Both the position numbers and the translations under genes were made by a program. From Pseudeuparius sepicola (Eukaryota > Arthropoda > Insecta > Coleoptera > Anthribidae), in assembly GCA_963920635.1 (NCBI GenBank), contig OY987298.1:106459309-106523308 (forward strand): a stretch of 64,000 nucleotides of DNA, in the 5' to 3' direction. The notes below the pieces were generated by a model. It had not been told where the DNA came from, did no database searches, and saw nothing but the letters and a program-made list of their open reading frames with translations. Of the stretch, positions 12,001 to 27,000 are shown piece by piece. The stretch's first letter is position 1. Every line of letters starts with the position of its first letter.

Positions 12001-15000
12001 AAACCGTTCTGGGAGCGAGATGTTATGAAAATGACTGGACTGTGACTGTGGTTAAAGGTTATGTTATCAATTCACAATCCACCAATCGCGGACCTGGTCC
12101 GGCGACTCGCGGACCTTTAAAAAATACACTAAAGGTCCGCGAGTCGCGGACCTTTAAAAAATACACTAAAGATCCGCGACTCGCGGACCTTTATCCACTC
12201 CCGAAAAATAATAATACTTAAGCAATAATATAAAAAAATACAGGAAGAAAATATCTCTTACCAGTTTTCGATAATTTTTGAACAATGTGTCAGTTTTACA
12301 ATTACAAGGGGTATTTTGAGAGCTCGAAACAAAAGATATGACATCTCTGGACGCTGGATATGACTAATAATATCACAGTTCAGGTATATATTGTTTATCC
12401 TGTGATAATATTATGTAAGTAGGGGAAGTCCTTGTACCTTGGGCCGGAATTTTTGTAGGGCCCTTTCATAAAATTTAGCAACATATAAATTAGATCTTAT
12501 GCTGACGTACCTATAAGTATAGTTATAGCCCTAATGAACACGATTCTAATTTATAAAAGATTTTGAAATAGTTTGGTTTAAATTTCTGTTCATAAAGTTG
12601 ATATATTATAGTCCTCAGGCCCACGCATACAAAATATTTAAAATCAAGTGGCCAAAATTTTCGGGAAATTCCGTTGTCGGACGGCCTTAAAAGTTTGAAA
12701 CGGTCCCAAAAAAAACACCCCGCCACTGAGAATTTTCTTATGTGAGGTAATAAAAAAAATTGTAGGCATGGGCCCTGGGACTAATCTAATCTGAATGTTA
12801 ATAAACGCTAAAGAGAGCAAATGCTATAATAAGCTTTTTGTAGGTTAGGTAAAAAGGTTACTAGGTATAGTAAGATGTCCTGGGTTGTACCTTGGCCCAA
12901 AGGAAAAACGCGAATGAATATTTTCAAATTTCTGCATCGATGCAGGTGCATATATCGACACTCGTATGCAATTAAATTCAAAATAAAATTTAAATAAACA
13001 AGCACATTTATTTTTTGACAGTTTAATTAACTTGTTTTTTTTGCAAGAAAATTTTGTCGTCTCAAAAGGTTACTTAAAAAAATCGAAAATAAAATCTGCG
13101 GACCTACAGTTTGTTCAGCGAACACGTCACAACTCCCGTCCTTGTTTTTAGTCATGACTATTCGACGGATATCGGTCGTATAGGGACAATGACGGGAGTT
13201 GTGACGTAGGGCCGAATATTCGCTGAACAAACTGTATGTTCATATGCACTTTTCGTCATATTTTCCATCTTTCTAATTTTTTGAGTTATTAGCGGACCTC
13301 CTGTATAACATAAAAATAATTTTTCTTATCGAACCAGTAAAATCTATATCACAAAATCAAGTATTATTTTTTTAGTCTTGAGTTCGTCAAATATCTCCTC
13401 TGGAGATATGGGCGATATGGGTATTTCAGGGTACACATAAAGGTTTTCGCTAATATTGTTCCTAATATAAATTTTTAAAATTTTCAGTTTTGAAAATGTT
13501 CTTTCTGGCGTGGCGGTGCACACTGTAATTGTGCAAAATGTTTAGTAGGTTGTTTTGCCTAATTTAAGTCAAAGACATAGAGGGGATTGTCTTTGTTTAG
13601 GGTTACGCGCTGCGACCGACGGAGTGAGCATAATATAACGGCGGCGCGTTCTCAAATCTACTACTGCAGATGTTTTAATTTCGAGAAGACAAGATGAAAG
13701 AAATAACAAATTGTAGATGTTTTCAGATTAGGCCAGGAGTACCTATATGTATATAATTTTTGGTATTATTAATTTTGATATCACAAATCTCGTTTATCTC
13801 GACAGATCTGGGAGGGGGGCAATTGCCCCATTTGCCCCCCCCCCCTGAATACGCCACTGGATAAGTTACCTTAAATGAACAGTCTGCAACAAGGATATGA
13901 TAACCAACATTTAGATTATATTTAGATAGGCAACACCAAATAGTAGTGGAGTCAACCAGGAAAATAACTTCGAACAAATTCCGGGAGTTTTAGATTTTGT
14001 TGGAATGTGTTCGTTTTGATGTCTTAAAAGAAAACCCGAAGAGTCCGCAGCGCAAAATAGTGTGCGATTTTTTTATTTAACAATAACTGTCAAAAATATA
14101 GTTTTTTTGTTAATAACTTGTTTAATAAGCGTATTTATAGAATTTAAGTAAGACCATTCGAAAGAGCAGGCAATTTCTCAAAAAAAAATGTAATTACATA
14201 TTTTTTGTAAAATAATTAAGTAGAATGAGAATTTTTTTTAAAATCATACGTTTTCATGCTTCCTCGTATTTAAGAGGCAGCCGAAATTGAGAGCGGCGCG
14301 TGGAGCGCGAGACAGTTAAACAGTAATAACTTTTTACACACCCAACTAATTCATATGCAACAAAGTTTATTGGAAAGTGACACCATAAATAAGCAATTAA
14401 AAAATCTTGTAGCATTAATTTCCCTGAATTTCCTGTCATGAATTTCCTGTCATATTATTGCAAAGTTGGTCTTGATCAAATAGACCGTCAGATAGTGACA
14501 GATTTAGGTGCCCCATTTTCGCATACAAGCCTCGAAGAGGGTTGAAAAGTACATTGATGCTGAGTAGAATGAAGGTAAATTTACGAGTGGCCCTTGGGGA
14601 TAACATATGGAAAATCGAAAAAAAAATTCTGTTAAATTTTCTGACCCCAAAATGTACTTATGTGGAAAAATTGGTCAAAATCTCGATTTTTCTTTACAAG
14701 ATTACGCCCTTATTTCAACCCTTTAGCCACCTGCAACACTCAAGCCTTTGATTTTCCGAAGAGAGGTTCTATTAATTAATCATTTAATGAACACGGCTTG
14801 CGTGAAAATATCGAATCGAATTATGAAAAATGAAAAATCGAATTTTCCATATGTTATCCCCAGGGGCCACTCGTAAATTTACCTTCATTCTACTCAGCAT
14901 CGATGTACTTTTCAACCCTCTTCGAGGCTAGTATGCGAAAATGGGGCACCTAAATCTGTCACTATCTGACGGTCCAAAAATTTCATGCATTTTTACAAGA

Positions 15001-18000
15001 ATTGACGTTACATGGTCAATTTGTAATATTTTTGAGCAATATTACGGAATGTTTCTACTAAATGTATGTACTTTTGAAAGAGCAATACAGGGTGCGGCAA
15101 ATCAAACAGGACAGTTTTGAAGGGATATTAAAAAAATTGGCACAACTTAAGAAAAAGTGGTTTATTCTGCTTGAGTCAGTACTACACCCCATTTTTTTTC
15201 ACTTAAGTTTTAAAGAGCACATCGACAAGATTATGTCCTCCAGAAGCGATGCACTGATGTAAGCGATTTCTGAAGTTTTCAACTGCGTTATGGCACATAT
15301 CGATCGGAATGGCGGCGATTTCCTCTCTAATACGGATTTTCACTACTTCCAAGTTGCGAGGAGGATGTTTAAAAGCCTTTTCTGTGAGATAGCCCCACAG
15401 GAAAAAATCGCAAATGCTCAAATCCGGTGATCTCGCCTTGCCGACCACCTCAGGTCGCCCCTCAGAGATACGAGGCGCGCAGGGACCATCTACCGCAATT
15501 TTGTCATTGAAATCTGCACTGTGTAGGCCCTAGTTGGAACTAATATACTCAAAGCCTTGTTCTTCAGCCAACCGTTCCAATTCTGACTCAAAAAATGTTC
15601 TTTGGTAGTGATGTCTCCGCCATTCCTATCGATATGTGCCAGAACGCAGTTGAAAACTTCTGAAATCGCCTACATCAGTGCATCGCTTCTGGAGGACATA
15701 ATCTTGTCGATGTGCTCTTTAAAACTTAAGTGAAAAAATGGGGTGTAGTACTGACTCAAGCAGAATAAACCACTTTTTCGTAAGTTGTACCAATTTTTTT
15801 TAATAGCCCTTTAAAACTGTCCTGTTTGATTCCCCCCCCCCCCCCTTCATAAGATTACGATATCAAACCTCGTTTGTTTGTTTTTTTTTTTTCACTTTGA
15901 ACATAGAGATTTTTCATAAAATCTTGCTATCGTATATTCAATATTTATTTCAAACGCTCATAATAGGTGACTTTTTTGAAGCTTAAAACGTGTGCTTTTT
16001 GATAGCATAAGTTATTTTAATGTATTCCTCTTTTTTCTCGTTTATTTTTGCAGTAAACTGCGTTATAATTAATTTCCCGAAACGCAGAACTCAATTTTTG
16101 GAAAAAAAAACTCTCTTCATGTGTTCTTAGCTTTCATACAATAACACGAATTCTCCAACAAATATAATAATTTCCGCTTTCTTTCTCGTAAATACTTCAT
16201 ACATGTTTGTATACTACTATAGTCCCCATTTTCGATCCACTGAGAACATGCGTTTGTATGGGTGTATGTGTGCGTGTGTTTGTTCCCTTGGAGCACAGCT
16301 TGTATTGACGTGGGGACGAATGGCACAGCCTATATATTTATATCCCCCGAAAATCTAAGCTATATACAGGGTGTTTCATTAAGGGTGAAGGAATTAATAG
16401 TCCTGGAGCTTTGGGAAAAAATCTTCTTAAGTAATATGGTCACGAAGAATCGCTGGAAATTATTTTTAAGTTTGTAGGTCGGTCGCCAAACTCCGGTTTG
16501 GTTTAACCGAATTGGTTGAATTTGGGCTTGTTGAAGATAGATTTCCTTCTTCTATCAAATGATTGTCCAGTAAGATCATTTCGAATTTCGTGGTCACCGC
16601 CGTCAATTTTATATGCAATTATATATTTATTCTGTTATAATGGAAAAGTAGATTAAATTTACAACAAAAAATACCAAAGGTTCAAATCGATATCTTCATT
16701 AGTTGCGGAGTTATCGCCAAAAGAATAATTATTAAGAGCAATGGCACTGCAAATAGTACAGATAAACGCACGGAATTCCGCTAGCTTTCTACCGTATACT
16801 TTACAATGGAATTAGTCCCAGGACGTCCACCAAAAATGCAAAACGAAATTTGAAACTTCAAAATCTATCTCCTCTGTTATACGTAAACTGATTTCTGTCA
16901 AACCTGTCTCAAACTGTGGCAAAAATGTAGGTCTACGATTCGTATGGACAATTTTTTTGTTTTTATTGTAGGTTTTTAATGGTAACAAAAATACTCCTTC
17001 AAATACTCCCGAGAAAATGAAACGGTAGCATTTTTGTAAATTTTACAAGTACCAACAATGTTTTTTTAAAAAAATTTTCATTCGAATTGTTCCTCCATCT
17101 ATTAGTTATATTTTGGTAAAAAAATCGAATTTTTGGAACTGAAAATAAAAAAGTAGATCGACTTCTAGAAAAACACTGCAAAGCCGAAATCAATATGAAT
17201 ACACCGAATTTCCCCGTGCCCCCACTCCTGCCCTCTCCTCAAGCGAGTTTCCGTAGAGGGGACACTAAATAGACAAAGATAGGTACAATATGTTCGCCGT
17301 CGCACTCTTGTTTCCGCTTATCGTATTTTACAAGCTTTTTTATTTAACTTCACCTGTTAGTGTAGGTCGAATCTTGCAAGCTGAATTAGAACCACTTCCT
17401 GACATTCGATTGAGCTGAAATTTTGCATACACCTTTAGTTCCGGTGACAATGCAATATGCAATACTCAATATTGTAATACTTTCTACTTTCTAATACTTA
17501 ATATGGGTATCAAATGAAAGGGCTTGAGAAGTAGAAAACGCTAAAGTTAGTGAGATCACACTAAATGCAATAAGGCCGCCGCTCGAAGATGGCGGATTAC
17601 ATTTTTTCTTTTCAACCCCCTGAATATGGGTATCAAATGAAAGGGGTTGACGAGTACAAAATAATAAGATAAGTGACGTCATACTAAATCCAATATGGCG
17701 GACTAAATTTCTTTACCACTCTCCTGATATGGGAATCAAATATGTACTAAAAAGCACAAAATAAAATAAAAGATAAAAACCTTTTTAAAAACAAGCTTTT
17801 ATTTAAGCCATGTACTTACACGAATAAAATGAAATAAATCATGTACTACATCGAATAGAATAAAATAAAATAAGTCTAGGTTTTTGTTAGAATAATTCAG
17901 TGCCAAATTGCACCAAGTTTTTGTAATTTAAAAAGCTTGTCGCGAGAAATGTTCATAGAAAGTAGGTACTAATTAATTTTAATATACAGTGATTGGTTGA

Positions 18001-21000
18001 TAAGCAAGTACCTACTTGCCAGAGTATGTATTTTCTTTAGAATTGGCGCGACTAGCTTTTTGATTTACAAAAATTTGTCGCAATTTGGCATTGAATTTAA
18101 CGAAAACCTAGATTTATTTTATTTTATTGCTTTTAGTGGATACATGACGTAGGTATTTTATTTTATTCGTTTTAGTACATGACTTAAATAAAAGTTTGTT
18201 TTTAAAAAGGTTTTTTATCTTTTATTTTTTATTATCTACAATAGTTATCTAGCTTAATCTTGATTGAAGGCTTCTATAGGCTGAATTTGATGTTTCTGAA
18301 ATTCTTCCGGATGGAATTTACAAGTATATAAAACCATAAATGCAATATTTTAAATTTTGGTTGTGTTAGTTCGTCTGTGTACAGGGTGATCATTTTTATA
18401 CGCCCAGCCTCTCTTAGTGGAAAACGGTCGAAGATATGGAGATATTATATATGGGAGATGATATAGGGTATATAAAGGAATAAATTGGCCCCATGTAGCG
18501 ACTCTGCTAATACGACGCTAGGCATCGCGTTGCGGCGCCAAGAAATATTTCTTCCCACCAACATACCATTTTTGTTACATCATTCAAAATCCCTTAGTTT
18601 AGTTTATTCATTTACACACTGCCCTAAAAAAGGGTAAAAATTAACACCCCTATTAATTTTTTTGCTCGAATTTTTTTGTGGGTCATTTTTATGTATAACA
18701 AAAATATGATTTGTGTAGCCCTTTTATTATGGACCTATCATTTTGGGCATCTACTGTAACATTTTTTATCCCGAAGCTGAATTGTTGTTACCTAATATTT
18801 TTGTTTTTTTAATGTTCAATAATAGTACATTATACACTTAGGTTGAGAAGTGAGCCATTATTTACCGAGCGCGTAGCGCCGAAGGATATAATATGCGAGG
18901 TAAATAATGGCCTTCTCAACCGAAGTGTCTATAGATTTTTTTTACTACTAACATTGAAATATTGACACATTTTACATATTTGATTAAATTTTTTCAAATA
19001 CTTCGAAAGCCTGGGAGTTCATTTGTCAAGCTGATAAAATGAACATAATTTTTAAATGTTATATATAGAAAATTGTTCATTATTTACCTAGGTTTTTTTA
19101 TTATGATTATTTACCTAGGGAGAGAAATATTACTTCTCATTAGAGGAATCAGGTAAATAATGTTGATTTCTCAGGTTAGTAGTAAAAAAAATAATTAAAT
19201 TGTTTGACGCCCGTCTACTATGAATTTTTACTTGATTTTCTGTAGTCAGGGGAATGGCATTTATCATGAAATTCTTTTTTTGTAGGAAAAATATTGTGTT
19301 TTCGAGAAAAAATGTACAGGGAAAAAAGTTTCTTAAATAAAAGGGCTACGCAAATCATATTTTTGTTATACGTAAAAATGACCCACAAAAAAATTCGAGC
19401 AAAAAATTAATAGGGGTTGTTAGTTTTTACCCTTTTTAGGACAGTGTGTAAATGAATAAACTACCCTAAGGCGTCTTCCAGTAAGTAGATAACAAATACC
19501 AAATTTCAAATTTTTAAGTAGCGCCGTTATTGAGATATAAATAAAAAATATTTGGGTCACCCTCTAGACCCGAATAACTTGGCAAGGAAAGCCCAAATCG
19601 AAAAATTTTATACGAAAGACCCCCTTAAAACCACCTGCCGAACACCCCTTTAAAGTATTTATTATACATTCTGACTCACCCTGTATAATATCTCCATATC
19701 TTTGACCGTGTTCCACCAAGAGAGGCTGGGCCTCTAAAAATGATCAACCTGTACTTTTTTGTAGGAAAAATCAAACATAAAATTTTTATAAATGGTATTT
19801 TCAAGTACAGGGTGGTTCATTATAAATTGACACCCCCTTAACTTGCTAGTTTTTGAGGTTAGAAAAAAAGTTTTTTACAAAAGTTTTAGATACTAATACA
19901 AAGTTTTTTGTGACGCTATTGGACCGTGTACAGTGTGTTCTAGAAAGCCGTGGCAGACATAACTTATGTTTTTTTAAATGGAACACCTTATATTATTTTG
20001 CATTTTTGAAATCTGCTCATCAATTTGCAATTAAAATGATATTAAACTTTGTGGCATTATCTTTTTCCGTTTTTGAAAAATTCCGTTTTCAAATTTTATA
20101 CTAAATTTATTTAACTGGAATTTGTGGATCTCGCGATAAAGATAGATGATCGATGTAATAACAAAAAATATTTGTTTTAAACAAGAGAGTAATATAGTGA
20201 AACTCCAAAATGTTTAGGAGCCTTTTCAAATTTTACTGATTATATTCTAGAAATAAAGAATTTCAGGAAAATCGTAAAAGCTCCTAAACATTTTGGAAGT
20301 TTCACTACGTTACTCTCTTGTTTAAAACAAATATTTTTCGTTACATTGATCGTCTATCTTTATCACGAGATCCATAAATTCGAGTTAAATAAATTTAGTA
20401 TAAAATTTGAATACGGAATTTTTCAAAAACGGAAAAAGTTAATGCCACAAAGTTTAATATTATTTTGATTGCCTTGATCAGCAGATTTCAAAAATGCGAA
20501 AATATATAGGGTGTTCCATTTAAAAAAATTAAGTTGCCACGGCTTTCTAGAACACACTGTACACGGTCCCCCCATAGCGTCACAAAAAACTTTGTATTTA
20601 TCTAAAACTTTTGTCAAAAACTTTTTTTTTAACCTCAAAAACTAACAAGTTAAGGGGCGTGTCTATTTATAATGAACCACCCTGTACAAGGGTAACTAAG
20701 AGTAGCCAATAAAGTGGGGTGCCTTTTTGGCATTTGGACTGGGAAAAATTTTAAAATGAAAATTTTATACCTAAATAAGTATAGACGTCGCGATTTTTGG
20801 GAAAAACAGATGGAGCCAAAATTGACGAAGTTATATTTAAAATGTTTGCTCCCGGAATTGGTAGATCCGACCACAACACATCTTAGAGGCACAAAGTAGG
20901 AAAAGAAAAAAGTAATAGAAATTCAAAATACCACATAGATATAGCATAACCTACCTACCTAATGTGGAAATAATAATTTATTGAAACACTGTTCTACTTT

Positions 21001-24000
21001 GGCTGTTTGATTGATAGGAATAATAATTTCATGTCAGAAAAAATTGTAAAAAGTTATACAAAAATATCTTTCCAATTCAGTGCACTTATCAGAAAAACAA
21101 TTATTATTGCATAAAAAATATCGAAATATACAGACAAAACTTGTTTTTTTTATTAATTTCTATAACCCAATTTTCCGCAAGGCACTGAAGAAAAAAACAG
21201 GGTTGGTAAATAACAAAAAAGACTCGAAAATATACTTTCGGAATTCGTACAAATAGGGGTGTATATGTTTAATATTTACATGTGTTTAATATTTATATTT
21301 TTTCAACAATAGCACAACAAATACACAAACCGAGTCAACAACAAAACGCCATGAAGTAGTCAGGTTGCAGCCCTACAACTTTTGTATTTGATATTTTTTT
21401 CGAAGTTGATAAATAAAAAAGTTATGAAGTGGCCTAATTTCGCGGAATCACCCTGTACACCGGCGCCCTTCCGACCGATTCAGCTCTAGGCTGCCTGGCG
21501 GTCCGACTCGCTCGGGTCCGAAAAAACGTCGTCCGTCGTCCGACACCGTTCCTCGCGCTAACGGGCTGCCGGTGAGAGGGGAAGGGACGAGAGTGCGTGG
21601 TGAGGGGTGACTAGAGGAGAATATTCCTGAGATTCCAGCCGGTCGTCGCGACCGTTAATTTTAGATCTTGTCTGCGCGGTCATGACTCTTAACATGATAA
21701 GTATTTGAAAGAAGGTAGGTATTTGTTGGCAAAGATTTCCGTGGTCAAGCATGCCATGAAATAAATAAAAATCTGCTTGACTAGAATTGAAATATAGTGT
21801 AAATATATCAATCTTCTTTTTCCAAAATAAATGTTCAATCAGCTTCTCAAGATATGTTTTCAGTTTCATTATCATGAATACCTGCAATGAATTTCACGAA
21901 ATCTTGAAGAAAATTCGATTATTCTTGCATTCATCTTCATTTTTACTAGGCGTCATTTTGTTTTTCATTTTTTTTACTTCATATTCATAATCAGCATCTC
22001 AAAAAACATAAAAATACACATTTTCATTGAAAAATAATGATTCTACAATTAATTGTAGACGATTTTTGAGAAATTTCGGTGAAAAATCGATTTTTTAAGT
22101 TTTTTTGTTTTTAAAAAAGGCGCACTTTTTCAACCTGCGGACTTTTAAATAAAAGTATGTTTGAAGGTGTTTCAAAAGGTTTTATTAAAATCCATGACTT
22201 CCCTAATTAATTCCTAATTAACACAATTTTTCGTCTACGTTGACTCTATAGAGCCCTGGCCCAAAGTACAAGACGGCCCGAGGTACAGGCCTTTCCCCTA
22301 TCCAAGGCCGTATCTAGAGAAAATTTGGGGGGGTTCAGGATCGGCTCAAGCTTTTGTGGGGCTGGGTGCCGCCGGATGAAAGTGCGGGGCTCTGGCAAGG
22401 AATTATTCAATCCATTAAGAACACATTTTTGAAAATTGATACGCCACTAGAATGGTATATTTTTGCATGTCACTTTTTAAAAAAGTAAGCCGGGTCGATA
22501 AGTTTAGATCACTTCAGTAACGTATATAGAAATTAATTTTGGGTGGGGAGGAACAATTTTTGTGAATTTCTTTCAAACAAGGGCATTTAAAATAATTTTG
22601 TGAAGTGCGCCGCAGGCGAAATTTTTTAGAAATGTTAAGGAAAAATACTTAAAATTAGTCTTAGGAAATCCCAATATCTTCAGATTTTCGAGCTGCAGTG
22701 AATATTTTCAAATTCTGAAATGGTTACGGCCCCGCCCCTTTAAATACGCTATTGACTGGATAACCCTGTACACGGGACTCGGAGGCGCGAGGCGCGGGGC
22801 CAGTCAAGGCCGCGTACGCCGCACCGTTCGCACCCGCCTAGAGCCGGCCCTGGAGGAGTTAGACCAGTGGCTGTTGAAGTGGAAATAGCTTTAAGGTTAA
22901 AAAACTACTATTTTTGAATGGTTTTTAATAAAAAACTGAAACTGGTTTAAGTTGAACAAGTTTTGCATTAAAACTTTAAAAATATTAAATATTAATTATA
23001 ATAATAGCTGAATATTCCTTCTCGCATTTATACCTATCCCTTTTCTACTTATGTGATTTCTCATTATTACGGATATATTCCTACACATTCTTTCTAACTG
23101 AACCTTTCATAAAAATAATAAATAAATCTTCAAATACAAATTAGTAGGTACCAATCTATTCATAAAAGAGATTCTGGGAATCCTTTATTCTCCTAATCCA
23201 TGGCGCACGCAGCCATGCACCACCGACCGTTCACCGTTTACTGTTGTCCAGTGATATATGCCAGTTATGTTTTATTTTATTTGAAAGCATATTCTGATGA
23301 TAAAACTGGGTACTGCACTGATCCAAAAATTATGTTTTGTTGGCAGTTTTCGGGCGGGTTTCCATGCTCTACTGGAAAACCAGTTTAATAAATTATTACA
23401 CTCACTGATGGTGGTATTTCGGGGGGGGGGGGGGGGGGGTTGAACCTCCAAAACTCCCTCTCAGATACGGCCCTGCCCCCTATCTACTTATATTATACAA
23501 ATTGTCAAAAAAATCATATTTAACATGTGCCCGAAAACGGTTCTTTTTCAAGATACAAAGCTATAATGAAATTCTAAAAAGCACATCCGTATAGGCAGGG
23601 GCGAGCTAATCCGGTAGCAGAGGTCTGCGTCGCAGACGGGCGGCCAAATCCAGGGGCGGCCACAGGCCGCCCTTCCGTCGCGAAAAAATATTTGTTCAGA
23701 AAAAAGGTAGTAAGTCTCTACATTACTTGCATTCGCCCTCAAAAAGAATATCCTCAACAATTCAACAACACCATATTGATATGAACCCGTAACCCGTCGG
23801 CGGTGTCGGTCGGCCGTCGGCAGTCGGCACTACCTCTATTCTGGTCTTTGCTCTGTGGCAACTGCGCGGCGCGGCGTGACGTTGGTAGGCCTCAAATTTC
23901 GTAGGGGATATCGACGCTTCAGACCTGTATTAGTGAGGTAAAAAATTTAAATATCTTTCTTCCATCACAAATAGTGCAAGTCCAAGAACTATTTTAGAGT

Positions 24001-27000
24001 ACTTGTTCAAAAATTCTCTCACGAATAGTTTTCCGCCGAATACTTTTGTGCTTGCCAGTTACCGTAGCATCCGCGAAGAGATCATTTTCCAAATTAAAAA
24101 TTATATAAAAAAACTATCTAAGGTCTTCTATGAGCCAGGAGAGATTAATCGATCTAACAATAATTTCCATTGAAAATATCCTACTTGATACAATAAATAT
24201 CAGTGATATAATATCAGAGTTTACCAGTGTTAAAGCCAGAAAAGTACCATTCGTTTAACTTGTATCTTGTGCCTTGTACCTATGGGATAACCCCAATATT
24301 TTAGAAATATTTAATTTTTTGTTTCATTTAGAAGAAAATGTTTTATTTATTTTTACAAGTTCCTGTATTTTTTCCGATGCAAAATATATTTATTTTCAGC
24401 TACATTATTACTTTGTAAACCTAATTCTTTTTATATTTTTAGTTTCTTTTTCTTAGAAAATTATTTAACTTTAGACACCTTGTTCCTTTCAGTCTGGAAA
24501 TTGTACCAGACCCAAAACATATTACTCATTATAATAAGACTGATTGCCTGTAGTATTTTATTGTTATAAATACAGTGACCGGCAGAAAGTTGCACACAAA
24601 AATTTAATATTTTTAAACTTTGATTTCGATGAATTTAAATTTCTAGCTGCTAATCGAACAAAATTAAAGTTTATAGTATCAAATTCATGTGTTATCCGAT
24701 AATAAGTTGCGCTTGCGGTATTTTGTTTTTTGTAATACACAGGGTGGTCGAAAAAATAGAAAAAAAGTTAAACTTCTTTTTTTGACTAGGTGGCTGTGAC
24801 TTGAGATCTGACAGCTACCTTTGATTCCAAACAACTTTTGTAAGTCACTTTTTACCGTATTTTAAAAAATAAGGGTACTTTACTCTTGAGTTATTTTGAC
24901 ATTTTTGAATCTACCTCGTAGGTATCCAAAAATAGATATTTAAATTTTGATATATGTGCGTTTTGAGTTTGAAATAATGCACAAACTTTTATCAAGAATA
25001 AAATTTTCTGAGAAATTAATAATAAAAAAGTTTTCTATTTATGTCCAACTTTCTGCCGGTCACTGTTATATTTTTGAGAATACCTATTATTATTTTTGTT
25101 ATACCTACCTAATAATTTTTGCAATTACCTCGTAGGTAATTACAAGAGACGGAAAAGCCTATTTTTTATAACCCGAACGAAATTTTTTATTATATTCTGC
25201 AGACGGGCGGCCAAACATCTAGGAAAGCCACTCATAGGGGTGTACAGTGGGTGATCATTTTTAGACGCCCGGCCTATGTTGGTGGAAAACGGTCAAAGAT
25301 ATGGAGGAATTATATGGGAATATGGGAGATTATATATATATAAGGTATATATAAAAGAATAAATTAGCCCATTTAGCGATTTTTTGCAACGCAACGCTAG
25401 GCGTCGCGTCGCCAAGAAATATTTTTTCCGACCAACATACCACTTTTGTTACATCGTTCTAAAGCCCTAAGTAATTTTTCTGAACATTTTTCATTAATGC
25501 CATTTTCTTTAGTCCCTTTATGTTCAATTTGTTTATTACAACCTAAGAATGGGCCCCAAAAAAACCTGCCTCCGGGCCCATATTTTGAAGTTACGCCACT
25601 AGTTCTTGGATTTGCATTTTGACAAAAGTAATAACGTCAAAAGAAGCGTGTTTTGAAGACCTTCCAAATAAAAAAAAAAGGTTTTTGGAAATATCTCAAA
25701 ATATTTTTTATCTATTTACGCTTAAAAGTAGACACACTGTAGGTATATACATTTTATCACCTTTTTCTGATTTTTCTTTTTGTCTTTATACAGAATTATA
25801 GTTTCGCCCTTATTTTAAGCACTGAAGTGCCTCTTTTATTCCCAATGGACTATTAAAATATTTTAATATCTAGGTACTTTTAGTCCCACACCCACACAGC
25901 AAGGGACTAAAATATTTCAGTAGGTACCTATACTTTTAGTCCCTGTGGTGAAAAAGAAACTAAAACTTGCACCTTGCACTTATAAACTCCCTTATTTTAA
26001 GAACTAAAGTGCCACTTTTAGCCCCAGGGGGCTAAATGAGGGACTGAAGCATATATTTTAGTCCCTACAGAAACCATTATCAGAATATATTTATTTCACC
26101 ATGCTTGTTTTTATACTTGTATATGTATATTCTGTTACAGGATTTGAATCACTTATATTGCAGCTCTGCATCTGTGATATCCTCTTGCTTTTTGTGGCAA
26201 TTAATGAAATACTTACTCTCTACTACAACACATGGATGTTATCTTCAGAGATGTGTATGGCATTTAGGGGTATGGAAGTATTTGCAAACTCCCTTACAAT
26301 TTACACAATAGTTTGTATAAATTTTCACGTGCTATCTTTAACAAACTTGCATAGTTTACACACAGTTGTTAATGGCAGGAATCCACTAACTTGCAAAACT
26401 GATTCTGATGAGTGCTTAGTTACCAAACATGAAAACAGGTCAGTTAACAATAGTTACCAAAAAATAAAGACTGATGTGTCCATAATTGAGCCACTAATAC
26501 TCATATGGCTTGTTAGTTTTTCTTTGAGTATACCTAGTTTTACGTTGTCCACAATTTTTAAAATAAATAATACTGCAAAATGTGTTATTGTTTATAATTG
26601 TTATGGTGAGTTATTGTACTACCTGATGTTAGTTTTTAGGTGTGCAGTTCCTGTACTGTTTTTAGTTTTGTTACTCCAAATGTTAATAGTTAAACTCGTA
26701 AACATTTCAAAGAAGAAAGTAAATGTACTGACAAAAGATAATTCAAACATTATAAGACTGCTAGTGTTTTGTATTTTACTAACACTTACTTTTATGGTTA
26801 CTTCATTCCAGAGATATATTTTGTATTTTGTTACAACAATCAACACTAGTAATAATTTTAAGTTTTCTGTGATGTACAATATCGATATTAATACTTATAG
26901 TAACATTTACCTCTCTATGATACATTATGCAAGTGTTTGCATCAGAGCAAATTTTTACTTGTTCATGTTACCGAATTTCTTGAAGGGATGTTCAAATTGT

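Larger units (their letters stand above)
9231..12202. mobile_element. composite element with CGCGAGTCGCG subterminal arrays
   Basis: The ends are inverted: GGGAGTGGAT then AAAGGTCCGCGA at the left (9231), and the reverse complement ending ATCCACTCCC at 12202. Each end carries a short tandem array of the palindrome GGTCCGCGAGTCGCGGACC. The interior contains a PHD-finger frame on the - strand and two fold-back elements (10317-11172, 11211-11882), so it has been hit by later insertions or assembled from parts. I could not define a target duplication and recognise no transposase. Whether the PHD frame belongs to the element or is captured cargo is open. Confidence 0.6.

Noticed and set aside
19853..20638. 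Two similar small proteins on opposite strands (MRLEKKF.../MRLKKKF...)
   Set aside because: They are the two arms of one fold-back element, so the similarity is that of the inverted repeat.
24274..24456. 60-codon hydrophobic frame considered as a GPCR TM1 exon
   Set aside because: It has no donor in the right phase and no glycosylated N-terminus. The 8899-9055 exon fits much better.
26101..26140. ATG at 26101 as the GPCR start
   Set aside because: These bases read as a polypyrimidine tract and CAG acceptor, and a start here would lack TM1. The exon at 8899 supplies TM1 in the right phase.
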